From: Phaeodactylum tricornutum CCAP 1055/1
Taxonomy: Eukaryota > Bacillariophyta > Bacillariophyceae > Surirellales > Neidiaceae
Length of the DNA: 64,000 nucleotides
Assembly (NCBI RefSeq): GCF_000150955.2
Contig: NC_011684.1
Location: 372,001-436,000 of the forward strand
Reading direction: 5' to 3'
Part shown: in pieces, positions 52,901 to 61,476 of the stretch
Numbering within the stretch: the stretch's first letter is position 1
Layout of the letters: every line of letters begins with the position of its first letter
Notes under the pieces: model-generated
Database searches by the model: none
What the model was told of the DNA's origin: nothing
The model's input: only the letters and a program-made list of their open reading frames with translations
Program-made: the position numbers and the translations under genes

Positions 52901-53888
52901 TGTACAACTGTTTTGTTCCCTGAATCCCTTGTATCGGTACGGGCAAACCAAAGACGCGTTTCAAGCTGTTGGGAATCTGCGCTGCCGTGTGCTTCGGCAA
53001 TACTGCAAAAGCGGCTTCTTGGGAGGCGTGCGATCCGGCATACGAAGCCTGCGCAGCCAGTATGGAAACGGGCAAGGCATCCTTGTCCAACGTTGGTTCC
53101 GTCTGTCGACATCCCTGCAAACCCAACAGTTTCTGTAGAGCCGGTCGAGCCAGTTTGGCATCTCTCTGTATCGGTTCTTCAGTATCATTGTCCGAGTCTT
53201 CCGGATGTGGTTCCGGTTGCCAGGCCTTGTTGCCGGCGGGTGGTGGTGATGGTAGGGACGATTCGGTCGGCACCGGCGCGGGATCCGACCCGTGTGTAGC
53301 TTCGTGCTGGAGTATGCGTTGCAAGGCCACGATACGTCGACGAGCGGCGGTAGAGGTACTACCGTGCAAAGTCCCCAAGCCACGTCGTGCCGTGTGGAGT
53401 TTGTCGACGACGGCGTGTGCCGTTAGTGGTGGCGGAAAACCAATCCAGATCGTTGCGTCTTCCCATTGCAAAGTTGGTCTAATAGTGGTGGTGGTGGTGG
53501 TACGGGTGAATGTGGACCCGACCTCCATTGTCACACTCGTGGGACTCGTGGTGGTTGTGGGATCTGTGGTTGCCACTGTTGTCGTGGAGGCGGAGTCCCC
53601 AAGATGTTGTTCGTCACAACGTCGGTAGGTGAATTGCAGAATGCCACGATCGTGCAAGGCTTGGAGTTGTTGGAGCAGCGCCGTGGCGTCGTAACCCGCC
53701 GGCAGGGATCGTCGTAGAGTAGGCAACGGAATTCCCGTCTGACCCGTTGCTTTGGAAAGAAATTGCAGTAACGGATCGACTCTCCGTAAAGCCGTAACGA
53801 GGGCCGGTTCCCCCGTCGGCTCGAGCACCGGATGGGCCTTGCCGTCACGCTTTGGGACGTTCCTCGTCGTAGTGGTTGTGGTAGTCAT
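49923..53888 (-). CDS. Hrq1-like DEAH superfamily 2 helicase with C-terminal zinc-binding (DUF1998) domain
   Basis: Single exon, 1,321 residues from the ATG at 53888 (MTTTTTTTRNVPKRDG, Thr run coded by ACT/ACC repeats). An N-terminal winged-helix-like domain (ATALLQQLQALHDRGILQF) precedes an RecA pair: YTHQAAAI, CTGTGSGKSLCF, LLFPTKALAQDQ, VVIDEAHMYEG, VSTSATLPWP, CIAFCKTRNLVEW, GVVGTNALELGVDIGGID and QQAGRAGRGG. The C-terminal domain has the four-Cys cluster SCCWDKTYDGGCPACLHAS. This order matches Hrq1/RecQ4-related helicases with a 3'-5' DNA unwinding role in repair of cross-links and telomere maintenance. Convergent with the preceding gene by 39 bp. Confidence 0.92.
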   Translation of the reverse strand: MTTTTTTTRNVPKRDGKAHPVLEPTGEPALVTALRRVDPLLQFLSKATGQTGIPLPTLRRSLPAGYDATALLQQLQALHDRGILQFTYRRCDEQHLGDSASTTTVATTDPTTTTSPTSVTMEVGSTFTRTTTTTTIRPTLQWEDATIWIGFPPPLTAHAVVDKLHTARRGLGTLHGSTSTAARRRIVALQRILQHEATHGSDPAPVPTESSLPSPPPAGNKAWQPEPHPEDSDNDTEEPIQRDAKLARPALQKLLGLQGCRQTEPTLDKDALPVSILAAQASYAGSHASQEAAFAVLPKHTAAQIPNSLKRVFGLPVPIQGIQGTKQLYTHQAAAIASILAGTHTSVCTGTGSGKSLCFLLPTLTAAYHGHGVSLLLFPTKALAQDQLAKLTKLLQSDADLASRIRVATLDGDTAHANRAEIAQSCNVILTNPDTLHAAVLPHWKTTYGTMLSAVRFVVIDEAHMYEGAFGAHVALVLGRLARISLVAAAAVSQDYGTATAAPLRPPVFVSTSATLPWPEQHFRLLCPISSTDSVAVFTAEKDGSPRSAKHFWVWNPPILHQDGTSTGKVRFLPTHPPASMTPDEQPKASLVGKKRPRTQRNTRISSTNQAKVKSNHHGYDPQLQAFGHGPARLHRRHAADETALLLAQAVANGIRCIAFCKTRNLVEWVFERALTILQKEDSTRSLASKVESYRGGYSMLERRQIEQRLFRTELLGVVGTNALELGVDIGGIDLTLHCGYPSSYASLLQQAGRAGRGGTARLNVPSCAVVVCFNSPSEQHIWRHPKTLLSKGVSAPHTIPINSGLVQGHLLCASEEFPLTGKYTPTTIQSTAKAAKVHHDLLNDYDLFGGMDIYEEALDALRSTGSVTEEIIATPAASFGKITIYKAHPLMKKAWSRVSIRSIEPVNYAVVDISHPGQGGRTNGIHDEGAVMDTLPYSRIFYHAHPGAIITHRGRKYKVLSMTRPPAFTPENFSYGRSMSLAAFAKPTGAKYSTRPLSNMHITVVKQMERIQLEPNSSFVTRDSFGAKSVDFSYELEQADSLSSSIPSKQSNQKQEESDEAGLSSTLAGYGIVNVKRSVHGYKKLSLITRAELSRTELSLPELEFESFGVWFDTDAGALTPRLGETYGPGVHALSHAILAVAPLFAPGLVRSDLECDHSFFAPTQVMLFDERAGGSGSSERLWNYFFQPNSILDAAIKLLEECYSCCWDKTYDGGCPACLHASNCIKFNMSLSRSAAIVIGKHMLERIQSTDFYRRNADTAKSLGRTTCEAGASPRRIARKKALDKAKEMQSSKDRHFVVGRVSWPLDGDEMQCKQVKDS

Positions 53889-54394
53889 TTACGACAGCAA
53901 CGCGGGTCAAGTTGCATCGACAGCGTCCAGTTTCGGGTAGGGTCGTACAATATTTTGGGCTTGTGAGGTCGATTGCCCTGACTGTGAATCTTCCAATCCA
54001 TCAGCGGATGTTTCCATCGTCATGGTCGTTTGTGACGGGGCGGGCGTTTCGATCGGTCGGGGGAGAAACCGAACAAGCTAACGAGGGCTAGGGTTTCTGA
54101 AGAGCCCCGTTCACGAAATGACGTGGTACCACGTATCCAAATACATGGTATCTATGCGAACGCTATTTCGAATTTCATCCACGAAAGTCTTCCGGACGTC
54201 GACACAAGGCCGCTCTTTCCAAACCGCACACACTACCTACCCCTCTCTACTTGGACTGTGGGATTGGTAGCAGAGCAGACCAACAAAAGCTTCTCGTGTA
54301 CCTTTCGTGTGATCCATTGTGTGTCTCTCGAACGGACGTCGTGTGGAACGACGGAATCTGCGCTACCACTCGTTCCGTTGCCGTGGTGTGCATC
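53889..54394. promoter_or_regulatory. Divergent promoter region of Hrq1 and K+ channel
   Basis: 506 bp between divergent start codons. The channel frame stays open from 54251, but a plausible targeting start is 54395. No named site. Confidence 0.35.
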
Positions 54395-55824
54395 ATGCCG
54401 CATCTTTGGCACTGCCGAACGGCCCGGAAGCGTCCGCGTTCCGGGCACCCCATTGTTCCTCTCCTCGTCGTGGTGGTGGTAACGATGGGAACAATGATTC
54501 GGTATACGGACGCCTTGGTCTGCCTGCGATCCTCGAGTCGTCGATGGACAGCCCTGTCCATGTCCGTGACGGGGACGGAACTCCGTCTACGGAAGGGTCG
54601 CCAAAAGGCGCAACAACAACAGGCGGAAGCGGAGTCGCCGTCGTCCGATGGCAAGAATGTCGTATTGGAAACACTCTACGCCTGTGCCGTCAATCTAGAC
54701 GACCTCTCCGTACCATTTCTCACGTCAATCAAGAGTGAATCTACTTTTGTGGAATACACTGACGACGGTTTGGCGATGCCCGATCAAGGCATTGGAAAAT
54801 TCAAGGAAGAGTTGGCCAACATTCTGGCCGAACCCATTGTCGAAATTACGGTTTCCGCTAGTGTCATTTTCAATAGTTTGCTCGTTGCCATTTCGACTAT
54901 TCCCTCCATTCCCTACGAAAACGCCATTCGGATGGCCATCAACGTCGTGGGCGTCATCTTTGCGGCCGATTTCTTTGCTCGTTGGTTTTCCTCCTCCAAG
55001 GACACGGGCAAGCACGTCCTTAATCCACAGTTCGCCATTGACGTCGTGGTCGTCATTCTGCCCCTCGTGTTCGGCGTTGCTCCGGAGTCCTTCTGGGCCA
55101 CCGTGACGTGGATTCCCAACTGGCTGACGAGTCCCTCGGTACTCATCAATCTAGAACTCCTACGCGTCCTGCGTTTGCGACGGGCCCTCCGGGACAAGGC
55201 TACTTTCGCCATGTACGCACAAGCCGTCGGCGTTCCCGGTCAAAACATAAAACCCTGGCAGCTACAACTCGCACGGGTACTCCTGAGTTTATTCACCCTC
55301 CTCTCCATCTCCACCGGACTCATCTACACCGTCGAACACAAAGTCAATCCCGACATTAGCGATTACTTTACCGCACTCTATTTTGGTTTGACCACCCTCA
55401 CCACGGTGGGATTTGGAGGTAGGTTTTCGCAGTCGCACTGCTGCAGCGGTCAATGACGAGTTTTGAACATTTAGACTCACTCACGCCCTCGTTGTTCTTC
55501 TGGTCTCTTCCATCCAATCCGATAGACATTACTCCCGTCACCTGGACGGGAAAGCTGGTTGTATGCGGCAGCATTGTGGCCGGCGTGGCCGTGGTTCCCG
55601 CGCAAGCGGCCAGTCTCGTGGAAGCCTTGCTGCAGCGACAAGACGATCGGGACAACGATCGCCGGCCGCGGCGCGCGACGAGGTTGCGACAATCAGCGTG
55701 GGATGCGGACACTCCCCACGGCGGCAATCGCGTTTTAGACGTCCACCTTGCCTGTCCGACTTGCAATGCGACCCTGCACTGGTCAGACGCACAATTTTGT
55801 TACGCCTGCGGGGCGGAACTTTGA
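54395..55824 (+). CDS. Six-TM voltage-gated-type K+ channel with C-terminal zinc ribbon
   Basis: join(54395..55418,55526..55824), with a 107-bp phase-1 intron that falls inside the selectivity filter and rebuilds TTVGFGDITPVTW; 440 residues. S1-S3 are hydrophobic (VSASVIFNSLLVAIST, MAINVVGVIFAADFFARW, FAIDVVVVILPLVFGVA). S4 is Arg-rich (LLRVLRLRRALRDK), S5 is VLLSLFTLLSISTGLIYT, and S6 is VVCGSIVAGVAVVPAQAAS. The filter is GFGD rather than GYGD. After a short charged tail the C-terminus is LDVHLACPTCNATLHW...FCYACGAEL, two CxxC knuckles forming a zinc ribbon. The N-terminus has a hydrophobic stretch (IVPLLVVVVVTMGTM) after a basic region, possibly a signal peptide or plastid pre-sequence. Start choice is uncertain. 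Confidence 0.88.
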
Positions 55825-56379
55825 TATCGATCACATTTTGGTGTCCAGTAAGGCATCACCATCGCCCACAATCTTACTCTAACGGGAAAACAGGCGAGAA
55901 AATTATTTGCTTTTGACCCTTACCGACCGATAGTACTGTTCTGAATGTAGAGAAACGCATTTCTGGTAGATGCTTTTTCCCTGTTCAACGGTTCCCGCCA
56001 ATTCTTCAATTGCAGAACAAGCAATGCTCGAAGCTTCAATTTTGATACTCTAGATCTGACCATGCACATCCGATAGTGGCTCCATCAGCCATGAACCGAC
56101 AAAGGAGAAGTCTATTAGTACACTCGATATTTAGATCAACGGTCACAATAGTGTGCTTAATGTTGTCATTGCCTGTAAGTAGTAACTAGTTGTACTACAA
56201 AACCTAAACTTAAAATTAGTTTGTGTTAATGTAAATTCAAAACTGTTAATAATGTCTGTCACGGGCACGGGCGGACCACGACAAGTATCACAAAATCGAC
56301 ACCAAGCAATTTTCCGAGCCCACGAATATTAAGTCGGTGTGTCCACACTTTTCTACATTTTTGATTCACTGTGTTACCA
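55825..56379. other. Intergenic region, no gene seen
   Basis: 555 bp, AT-rich, between same-strand genes. No repeat or RNA recognised. Confidence 0.4.
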
Positions 56380-56811
56380 ATGGCGTCGGCGAAAGCCCTG
56401 GACGCGCTACGGAAAGCAGAAGACGCCATTAAGGAGATCCAGGTGCAGGTCAAACCGTTCATGGCCCTGGCCGAGAAGGAAATCGCTACAGCACGGCAAC
56501 GTGCCCAAGCACAAGCGGCGATTGCCCTTTCCCTCGGCACTCTGCGGTACATGGGGGCAAGACTGCGTGGTCTCGACCAGGGACGGCGTAAGGAAGACCC
56601 GCTAAGACAAGAGCTGGATCACATGCGAAAACTTCTAGTCTCGTTACAAAGGAAACAGTCGGAGGAAGAGGAGAAACAGAAAAAAAGAGACGAGATTATA
56701 TCGAAGGTACAAAAGTGTGACGAGAGTCCGAAAAAGCGAAAAGAAACACCGCAGACTTCAGACATCGACAAGCGGGCCAAGCAATCCAGAAGGTCAGATC
56801 GAAAACTTTAG
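56380..56811 (+). CDS. C1D/Lrp1-like nuclear exosome cofactor
   Basis: Single exon, 143 residues from the ATG at 56380. An all-helical Sas10/C1D fold is suggested by ALAEKEIATARQRAQAQAAI, ALSLGTLRYMGARLRGLDQG and DPLRQELDHMRKLLVSLQRK; the last carries the C1D pattern P-x-K/R-Q-E-L-x-R/H-x-R. The tail is Lys/Arg-rich (SPKKRKETPQTSD, KQSRRSDRK), fitting RNA or DNA binding. Yeast Lrp1 pairs with Rrp6 in rRNA and snoRNA processing. Length matches the family (140-180). Convergent with the Myb gene, 118 bp apart. Confidence 0.75.
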   Translation: MASAKALDALRKAEDAIKEIQVQVKPFMALAEKEIATARQRAQAQAAIALSLGTLRYMGARLRGLDQGRRKEDPLRQELDHMRKLLVSLQRKQSEEEEKQKKRDEIISKVQKCDESPKKRKETPQTSDIDKRAKQSRRSDRKL

Positions 56812-56929
56812 TTGCTGTTTCAAATGCGGTGGAAACTATGTACTCGTTATTGATGCTATATAAAACAATATCCTGTCCGTGGCCTCGGAACCATCTCAAT
56901 GTCCCGTACGTGACTGTTGCAGACTCGTT

Positions 56930-58062
56930 CTAGTCTCGGACAGCTCCGGGTACCAACACATCCGTATCCGGTAAGTCAACAGCTTGGACCGTCTCGTCAG
57001 CCATTTTGGCAGAATCGTAGATTTCATCGTACTCGCCGGACGCGTTGACGACGTTTCCCGCCGCGAGGGCTGCCGCTGCCCCCGCAGTGGGAGCCTGCAG
57101 AAAGGCGGACGTCGCTATCCCCGCCTTGGGGACGTCATCCAGCTCCAAATGTTCCACCTTTGCTCGCTTGAACACCGGCTCGTCGCCTGTATCTGCCTTG
57201 GTGGGGGTGGTACGTTTGTAATCGTCCGCGGGAGAGTAGAGCCCCGTCATCTTTTGCCACTTTTTGAAGCAGCTGAGGCGACTACGCTTGACCATGCGTT
57301 TGCTGATTGTACTCCAAGGAATCTGGATATTCTGATCTTCTACCATTTTGCCCAGCGTCTTCATGTCCGTCGTAGGTTCGACGTTCAAGTGCTCACGAAT
57401 CAAACGCTTCAGAATCTCTGTCTCGGATTCCTTCCAACGACCCCGCACGTATTCGTCCGACATTTCTCGGTACTTGTCGCGACAAGAGTCGGCCGAGCGA
57501 TTCAGCTTGGACTGAATCGAGCTCCATTTCTTCCCCAAACGCTGTACAAGTTCTACCAGCTGAGTGCATTCCGTATCACTCCAAGCGCCTCTCTTAAAGG
57601 GGTGCAGCTGACGAATGCCATGACGATAGACCGACTGTACGCTACGGTGCGGAAGCTGCTTGGCAATTTCCATCCAAGCGCCCTTGAGTTCCGCCTACAA
57701 ACAAGTAAGGGTAAGCGAGGTAAGTTGGTGAGAAACTGCGAGCGCCAGGGGTGCTAGATACCTTCACCTTCGCACCCACAACCCCGCAGGGAACCTACCT
57801 TGTGATCGCATTCCGAACATAGTCGTGCCGTCGAGATCTGCTTAGCGGCACAGAATTCTTCCACCGACTTGCGCACTAGCTCGCTTTCGTCTTTGGAAAA
57901 CTTGCCCGATTGCTTCTCGACCTCCGCCCCGAAACCATTCTTGCTCCACTTGTTCGGTGGCGTTGCGTTGGCCCCGTCCTCGTCCACGGCGAAGGCCGCT
58001 TCGTCGCCCAGGTCCGCGACCGGCAGGGCTACTTCCGCGTCTTCGACGACGTTGGCACTCAT
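56930..58062 (-). CDS. Myb-domain protein of the TTF1/Reb1/DMTF1 type
   Basis: complement(join(56930..57694,57799..58062)), with a 104-bp phase-0 intron joining SECDHK to AELKGAWMEIA; 342 residues. The N-terminal 45 residues are acidic. Then come GKFSKDESELVRKSVEEFC and three successive Myb/SANT-like helices: ELKGAWMEIAKQLPHRSVQS, KRGAWSDTECTQLVELVQRL (with KKWSSIQSKLNRSADSCRDK) and VRGRWKESETEILKRLIREH. This arrangement recalls Reb1/TTF1, which bind rDNA terminators and stop RNA polymerase I, and the related animal DMTF1. A basic patch (FKRAKVEH) may serve nuclear import. Function by analogy only. Confidence 0.8.
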
Positions 58063-58763
58063 GGCGACTTGTACAGTACTGACTGTGATTCCTGTCGGTA
58101 AGGAAAGAAGTGGAATAGTTGTGGCGTTTCGTCAATGGATTTTGAAAAATGATGAGGACAGGACCCGGTTCTTTGTTCACACCCGGAAGCCCGATCGTTT
58201 TAATTTGTGGAACCCGAAGTGTTGTGTCCGTCTCTGGGTTGTTGTTGTGGGCAACGCACGGAGAAAAGGATGTGGAAAGGCAAGCATGCGTAGACTGTAG
58301 TAAGAATTCTACGCGAACACGGATCTCCCCATTCGAGGGATGGTGTCGGCTGCTGGCTGTGAATATAAAAGCGTAGGCACCGTCGTAGAAAGCAAAAAGG
58401 TCGTTCCGTATACTCGACGGCACGCGCAGGCCCAACGACGGGAACGATTTGAAAACGGGAAAAAGATAAGTATTCACGTCATCACGTTGTCGTCATGACA
58501 TGAATTTTGGTTCGATCACGGACGTGACCTACTCTAACCAGGACTGACTTTGGGAGTGCCAACGGACTAGTGAAGGGTTCCCGTCTCAATTGTGCGGTCC
58601 GCACGGTTTTGGATGGAGTGCATCGCTCGTCTCTCCGAAGCTGTGTGGTGCTCTCCGAAAGCGAAAACGGCGACACACGGGTCCCCCTCTCGAAGGATTT
58701 CTAGCAGAATCAACGCGAAAGCATAATCGTTCTCCTGCCACGGCACGTACGAATAAAACAATC
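58063..58763. promoter_or_regulatory. Divergent promoter region of Myb gene and signal peptide peptidase
   Basis: 701 bp between divergent starts. Only unrecognised short frames in between. Confidence 0.35.
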
Positions 58764-59987
58764 ATGACGGAAACCAAGGCAGAGGCAAAGTCCTCGGCCG
58801 GAACGAACCCGGCGACTTCGACGGGTAGGAACACCAACTATTTGTTGATGTTGAGCTACTCATCGATCCTCGCTTTGTGGGGGGCCTCGCAAGTCGTCGC
58901 GATTCCGTACGTTGCACATTTGCTGGCACTCGTTACCGCTATCTTGTACGCTGCGTGTCATGCTTCGCTCGTTTTGCGAGAAGAACCCGTTGCCATGGAC
59001 GGCTCCGAGCACAGTCGGCCGTCTTCGGAAAGAGAAATTTTGAGAAAAGAAGACGCCTATCAATTCCCTTTGGTGGGTAGCGTTTCGCTGTTTTCACTCT
59101 ACTTAGCCTTCAAGTTTCTCGACAAAGATCTGGTCAACTTGCTGATCGGAGCCTATTTCGCCGTAGTTGGCTGTATCGCGCTCACCATGACGATCGCTCC
59201 GTTGGTGGAACGAGTAACTCCCCCCTTCTTTCGTCGATCCGTGGGCTGGGATTACAAACTCAAGCACCCTTTACCGGAAATAATTGCTGGCCCAAGTCCG
59301 TGGGATCTCGGCCTGGAAATTACGGGCGCCGAAATTGTTGCCTTCCTCGCGGCAGCGGTTGTGTGTGGCTTATACTTGCAGTCAAAACCTTGGTATCTCA
59401 ACAACGTCCTCGGTATAAGCTTTTGCCTACAAGGAATCGAACGGTTTAGCCTCGGAACCTACAAGATTGGGGCCATCTTGTTGATTGGGCTGTTCTTTTA
59501 TGATATCTTTTGGGTGTTCGGAACGGACGTTATGGTCACCGTGGCCAAAAACTTGGATGGTCCGATCAAGATTCTCTTTCCTCGCTCGTTGGAAGTCAAT
59601 CCTGCAACCGGGAAGCTTGACCTCTCCTTGCTGGGCCTTGGGGACATTGTGATTCCTGGATTTTTCCTGGCCATCTTGCTGCGCTTTGATGCTCACCAGG
59701 CCAAAGTACCGGTTAACGTACCGACCGACTTTCACGCCTCGTTCCCCAAGCCGTACTTTCATTCGGCGCTCCTGGCCTACGTTGCCGGACTTGGAGTGAC
59801 AATGTTCGTCATGATTCAGTTCAACGCCGCTCAACCCGCCCTGCTTTATCTAGTACCAGCGTGTCTCGGCAGCTCGTTTCTGTGCGCATTGGTTCGGGGC
59901 GAAGTGAAGGAATTACTGGACTATTCGGAAGAGGAGGAGGAGGAAGACGTTTCATCAGAAAGTGAAGTGGACAAGAAAGACAAGTAA
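58764..59987 (+). CDS. Signal peptide peptidase (presenilin-type intramembrane aspartyl protease)
   Basis: Single exon, 407 residues from the ATG at 58764. The two catalytic motifs are YD in FFYDIFWVFGT (Asp247) and GLGD in LGLGDIVIPG (Asp294), with the third motif PAL at residues 358-360 (AAQPALLYLVP). About nine TM segments are visible, as expected for SPP. The C-terminus is an acidic Ser/Glu stretch ending VDKKDK, a dilysine KKxx ER-retrieval signal as in animal SPP. It cleaves remnant signal peptides in the ER membrane. No targeting sequence for plastids is seen. Divergent from the Myb gene. Confidence 0.96.
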   Translation: MTETKAEAKSSAGTNPATSTGRNTNYLLMLSYSSILALWGASQVVAIPYVAHLLALVTAILYAACHASLVLREEPVAMDGSEHSRPSSEREILRKEDAYQFPLVGSVSLFSLYLAFKFLDKDLVNLLIGAYFAVVGCIALTMTIAPLVERVTPPFFRRSVGWDYKLKHPLPEIIAGPSPWDLGLEITGAEIVAFLAAAVVCGLYLQSKPWYLNNVLGISFCLQGIERFSLGTYKIGAILLIGLFFYDIFWVFGTDVMVTVAKNLDGPIKILFPRSLEVNPATGKLDLSLLGLGDIVIPGFFLAILLRFDAHQAKVPVNVPTDFHASFPKPYFHSALLAYVAGLGVTMFVMIQFNAAQPALLYLVPACLGSSFLCALVRGEVKELLDYSEEEEEEDVSSESEVDKKDK

Positions 59988-60198
59988 TCATAAAACGCCT
60001 TTGTATAGAGCTACAGGAAAAAAAGCTGTCACCGACATGTATGCTTAAATACTTTTGCAGGTCAAAGGTGTTCTGCTTTCATTCCCAATGTTGGGCAATT
60101 ACCGTTCAACAAACACTTGTGAAGAGCAAGGGAACGATACGCCCTAACTGTAAATCGCACCTAAACTGGTACCTTTGTGACAACCAAAATACGTAAAC

Positions 60199-60204
60199 AA
60201 AAAA
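60199..60204 (-). terminator. RNA polymerase III terminator of tRNA-Val
   Basis: A run of six A on the plus strand reads as T6 on the minus strand, five bases downstream of the tRNA 3' end, as expected for a Pol III stop. Confidence 0.8.
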
Positions 60205-60208
60205 GTGT

Positions 60209-60280
60209 AGGAAGTACCGGGTTCGAACCGGTGACCTTTTCGGTGTAAACGAAACGTGATAACCACTACACTAACCTCCT
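60209..60280 (-). tRNA. tRNA-Val (anticodon UAC)
   Basis: 72-nt cloverleaf on the minus strand. The 7-bp acceptor stem AGGAGGT / ACTTCCT has one G-T pair. The D-arm reads GTGTAGTGGTTATCAC (box A). Anticodon stem TTTCG / CGAAA has loop TTTACAC, giving anticodon TAC at 60245..60247 (plus-strand GTA). The T-arm ACCGG-TTCGAAC-CCGGT is perfect and includes box B. No intron. CCA is not encoded, as in eukaryotes. Confidence 0.95.
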
Positions 60281-60429
60281 TCTTCTCTTGGCTTCTGAAA
60301 CTCATTTGAACAGTTAAAGTTGTAATATAAATATAACTTTGTATCGGTGCTGGAAACATTAGAAATCAAAGTATATGATAAATTGTTAATGCAATATAAA
60401 GGACGCACTAGACTCGCATTACATAAATG

Positions 60430-61476
60430 TCACACTCTAGCCTTGCGATTTATTGTAGGAGGCGAGAAGGGAAACTCAAAAGGCTGACGGAAACCAGCAA
60501 TGCGCCATTTCAATATGTTATCAGGTCCACCATGCAACCAACCTTCAAACACTGCCACTGTCAAATTTGTATGAATCAAACTCTCCGGTACTGACTCTTC
60601 TTCAGAAGCCAACTCTGGTGAACTCTTATTCTCAGGATCAGAGCAGCTTTCCGATGCGTCTTTGTTCGGATCGTCGTGCAAAATCATGTTCGTTTCATTG
60701 AACGTATGCGAAACTTCATACAAAACGTCGATCTGTGCGGCAACACCTCTTTGCTTTATCACTGGTGCGGATTCAGAGCTCGTTTTGTCGGTCACAGCCA
60801 TAGCTCTTGCGTTTAGTATTGCAACTTCGGAAATGTTGCAAGAACCCTCCTCGAAAACTTTATGTGATTTAGGGAGCGCACTGAGCAAATCGAACTTGCT
60901 TGTATAATAAAACGCTTCCAGACAGGCAGGAGTCAAAATCTTGGTTGCCCAAGCTGCGAGCGAATTTGGATTCTCTTTCGCTTGAACATGGAGTTCGTTC
61001 TTCCCTAAAAGTGTCTCAGGCTCGTGTCCGATGGATACCTGATTTGCCAAAATCTCCTCAATTGAATGTTTTAATGTGCTCTCTATCGCAGCCTTCTCTC
61101 CCGGAACAGTGGTTATCATTTCGTTACGTATCTTTCCCAATATTTCGTGTACATTTTCCAGCGCCGGGCCGACAGCCTGCACAAATTCCTTGGCTTTGAA
61201 ATTGTGCTTTTTCCAAATTGGATCCTGCAAATTATTAAAAAGCGCAAAAGTTAGGGTACTTCCGTTGCTAGCATTTTGCAGCACGCTTTCTCGGATAACC
61301 CCATCGCTTGATAATTGCTCAAATGAGTCTCTTGCATCTTGATCCACCACTTGGGCCCAAGCGCCTTTCATGGCGGCAATACCAGTCTCATATATTGACG
61401 GGTTTGGTAGAAGAAGCTGAACTGATTTATTATTTCCGCTCTGAAAGCTAGATAGAAGAAGACAGGTTGGTTTCAT
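60430..61476 (-). CDS. Unrecognised protein, possibly organellar
   Basis: Single exon, 348 residues from the ATG at 61476. Not recognised. The N-terminal 200 residues are mainly helical and mixed-charge (FKAKEFVQAVGPALENVHEI, AIESTLKHSIEEILANQ). A middle segment reads VAAQIDVLYEVSHTFNETNM, and after an acidic loop comes VAVFEGWLHGGPDNILKWRI with AGFRQPFEFPF. The final part loosely resembles the Tim44-like fold end (W-x-hydrophobic strand), but that is a guess. A second ATG (MKGAWAQVV) could be the start. Codon use and length support a true gene. Confidence 0.6.
   Translation of the reverse strand: MKPTCLLLSSFQSGNNKSVQLLLPNPSIYETGIAAMKGAWAQVVDQDARDSFEQLSSDGVIRESVLQNASNGSTLTFALFNNLQDPIWKKHNFKAKEFVQAVGPALENVHEILGKIRNEMITTVPGEKAAIESTLKHSIEEILANQVSIGHEPETLLGKNELHVQAKENPNSLAAWATKILTPACLEAFYYTSKFDLLSALPKSHKVFEEGSCNISEVAILNARAMAVTDKTSSESAPVIKQRGVAAQIDVLYEVSHTFNETNMILHDDPNKDASESCSDPENKSSPELASEEESVPESLIHTNLTVAVFEGWLHGGPDNILKWRIAGFRQPFEFPFSPPTINRKARV

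Noticed and set aside
54251-54394. Upstream extension of the K+ channel frame
   Set aside because: The added residues look unlike a targeting signal, while 54395 starts a basic-then-hydrophobic segment; start remains unproved.
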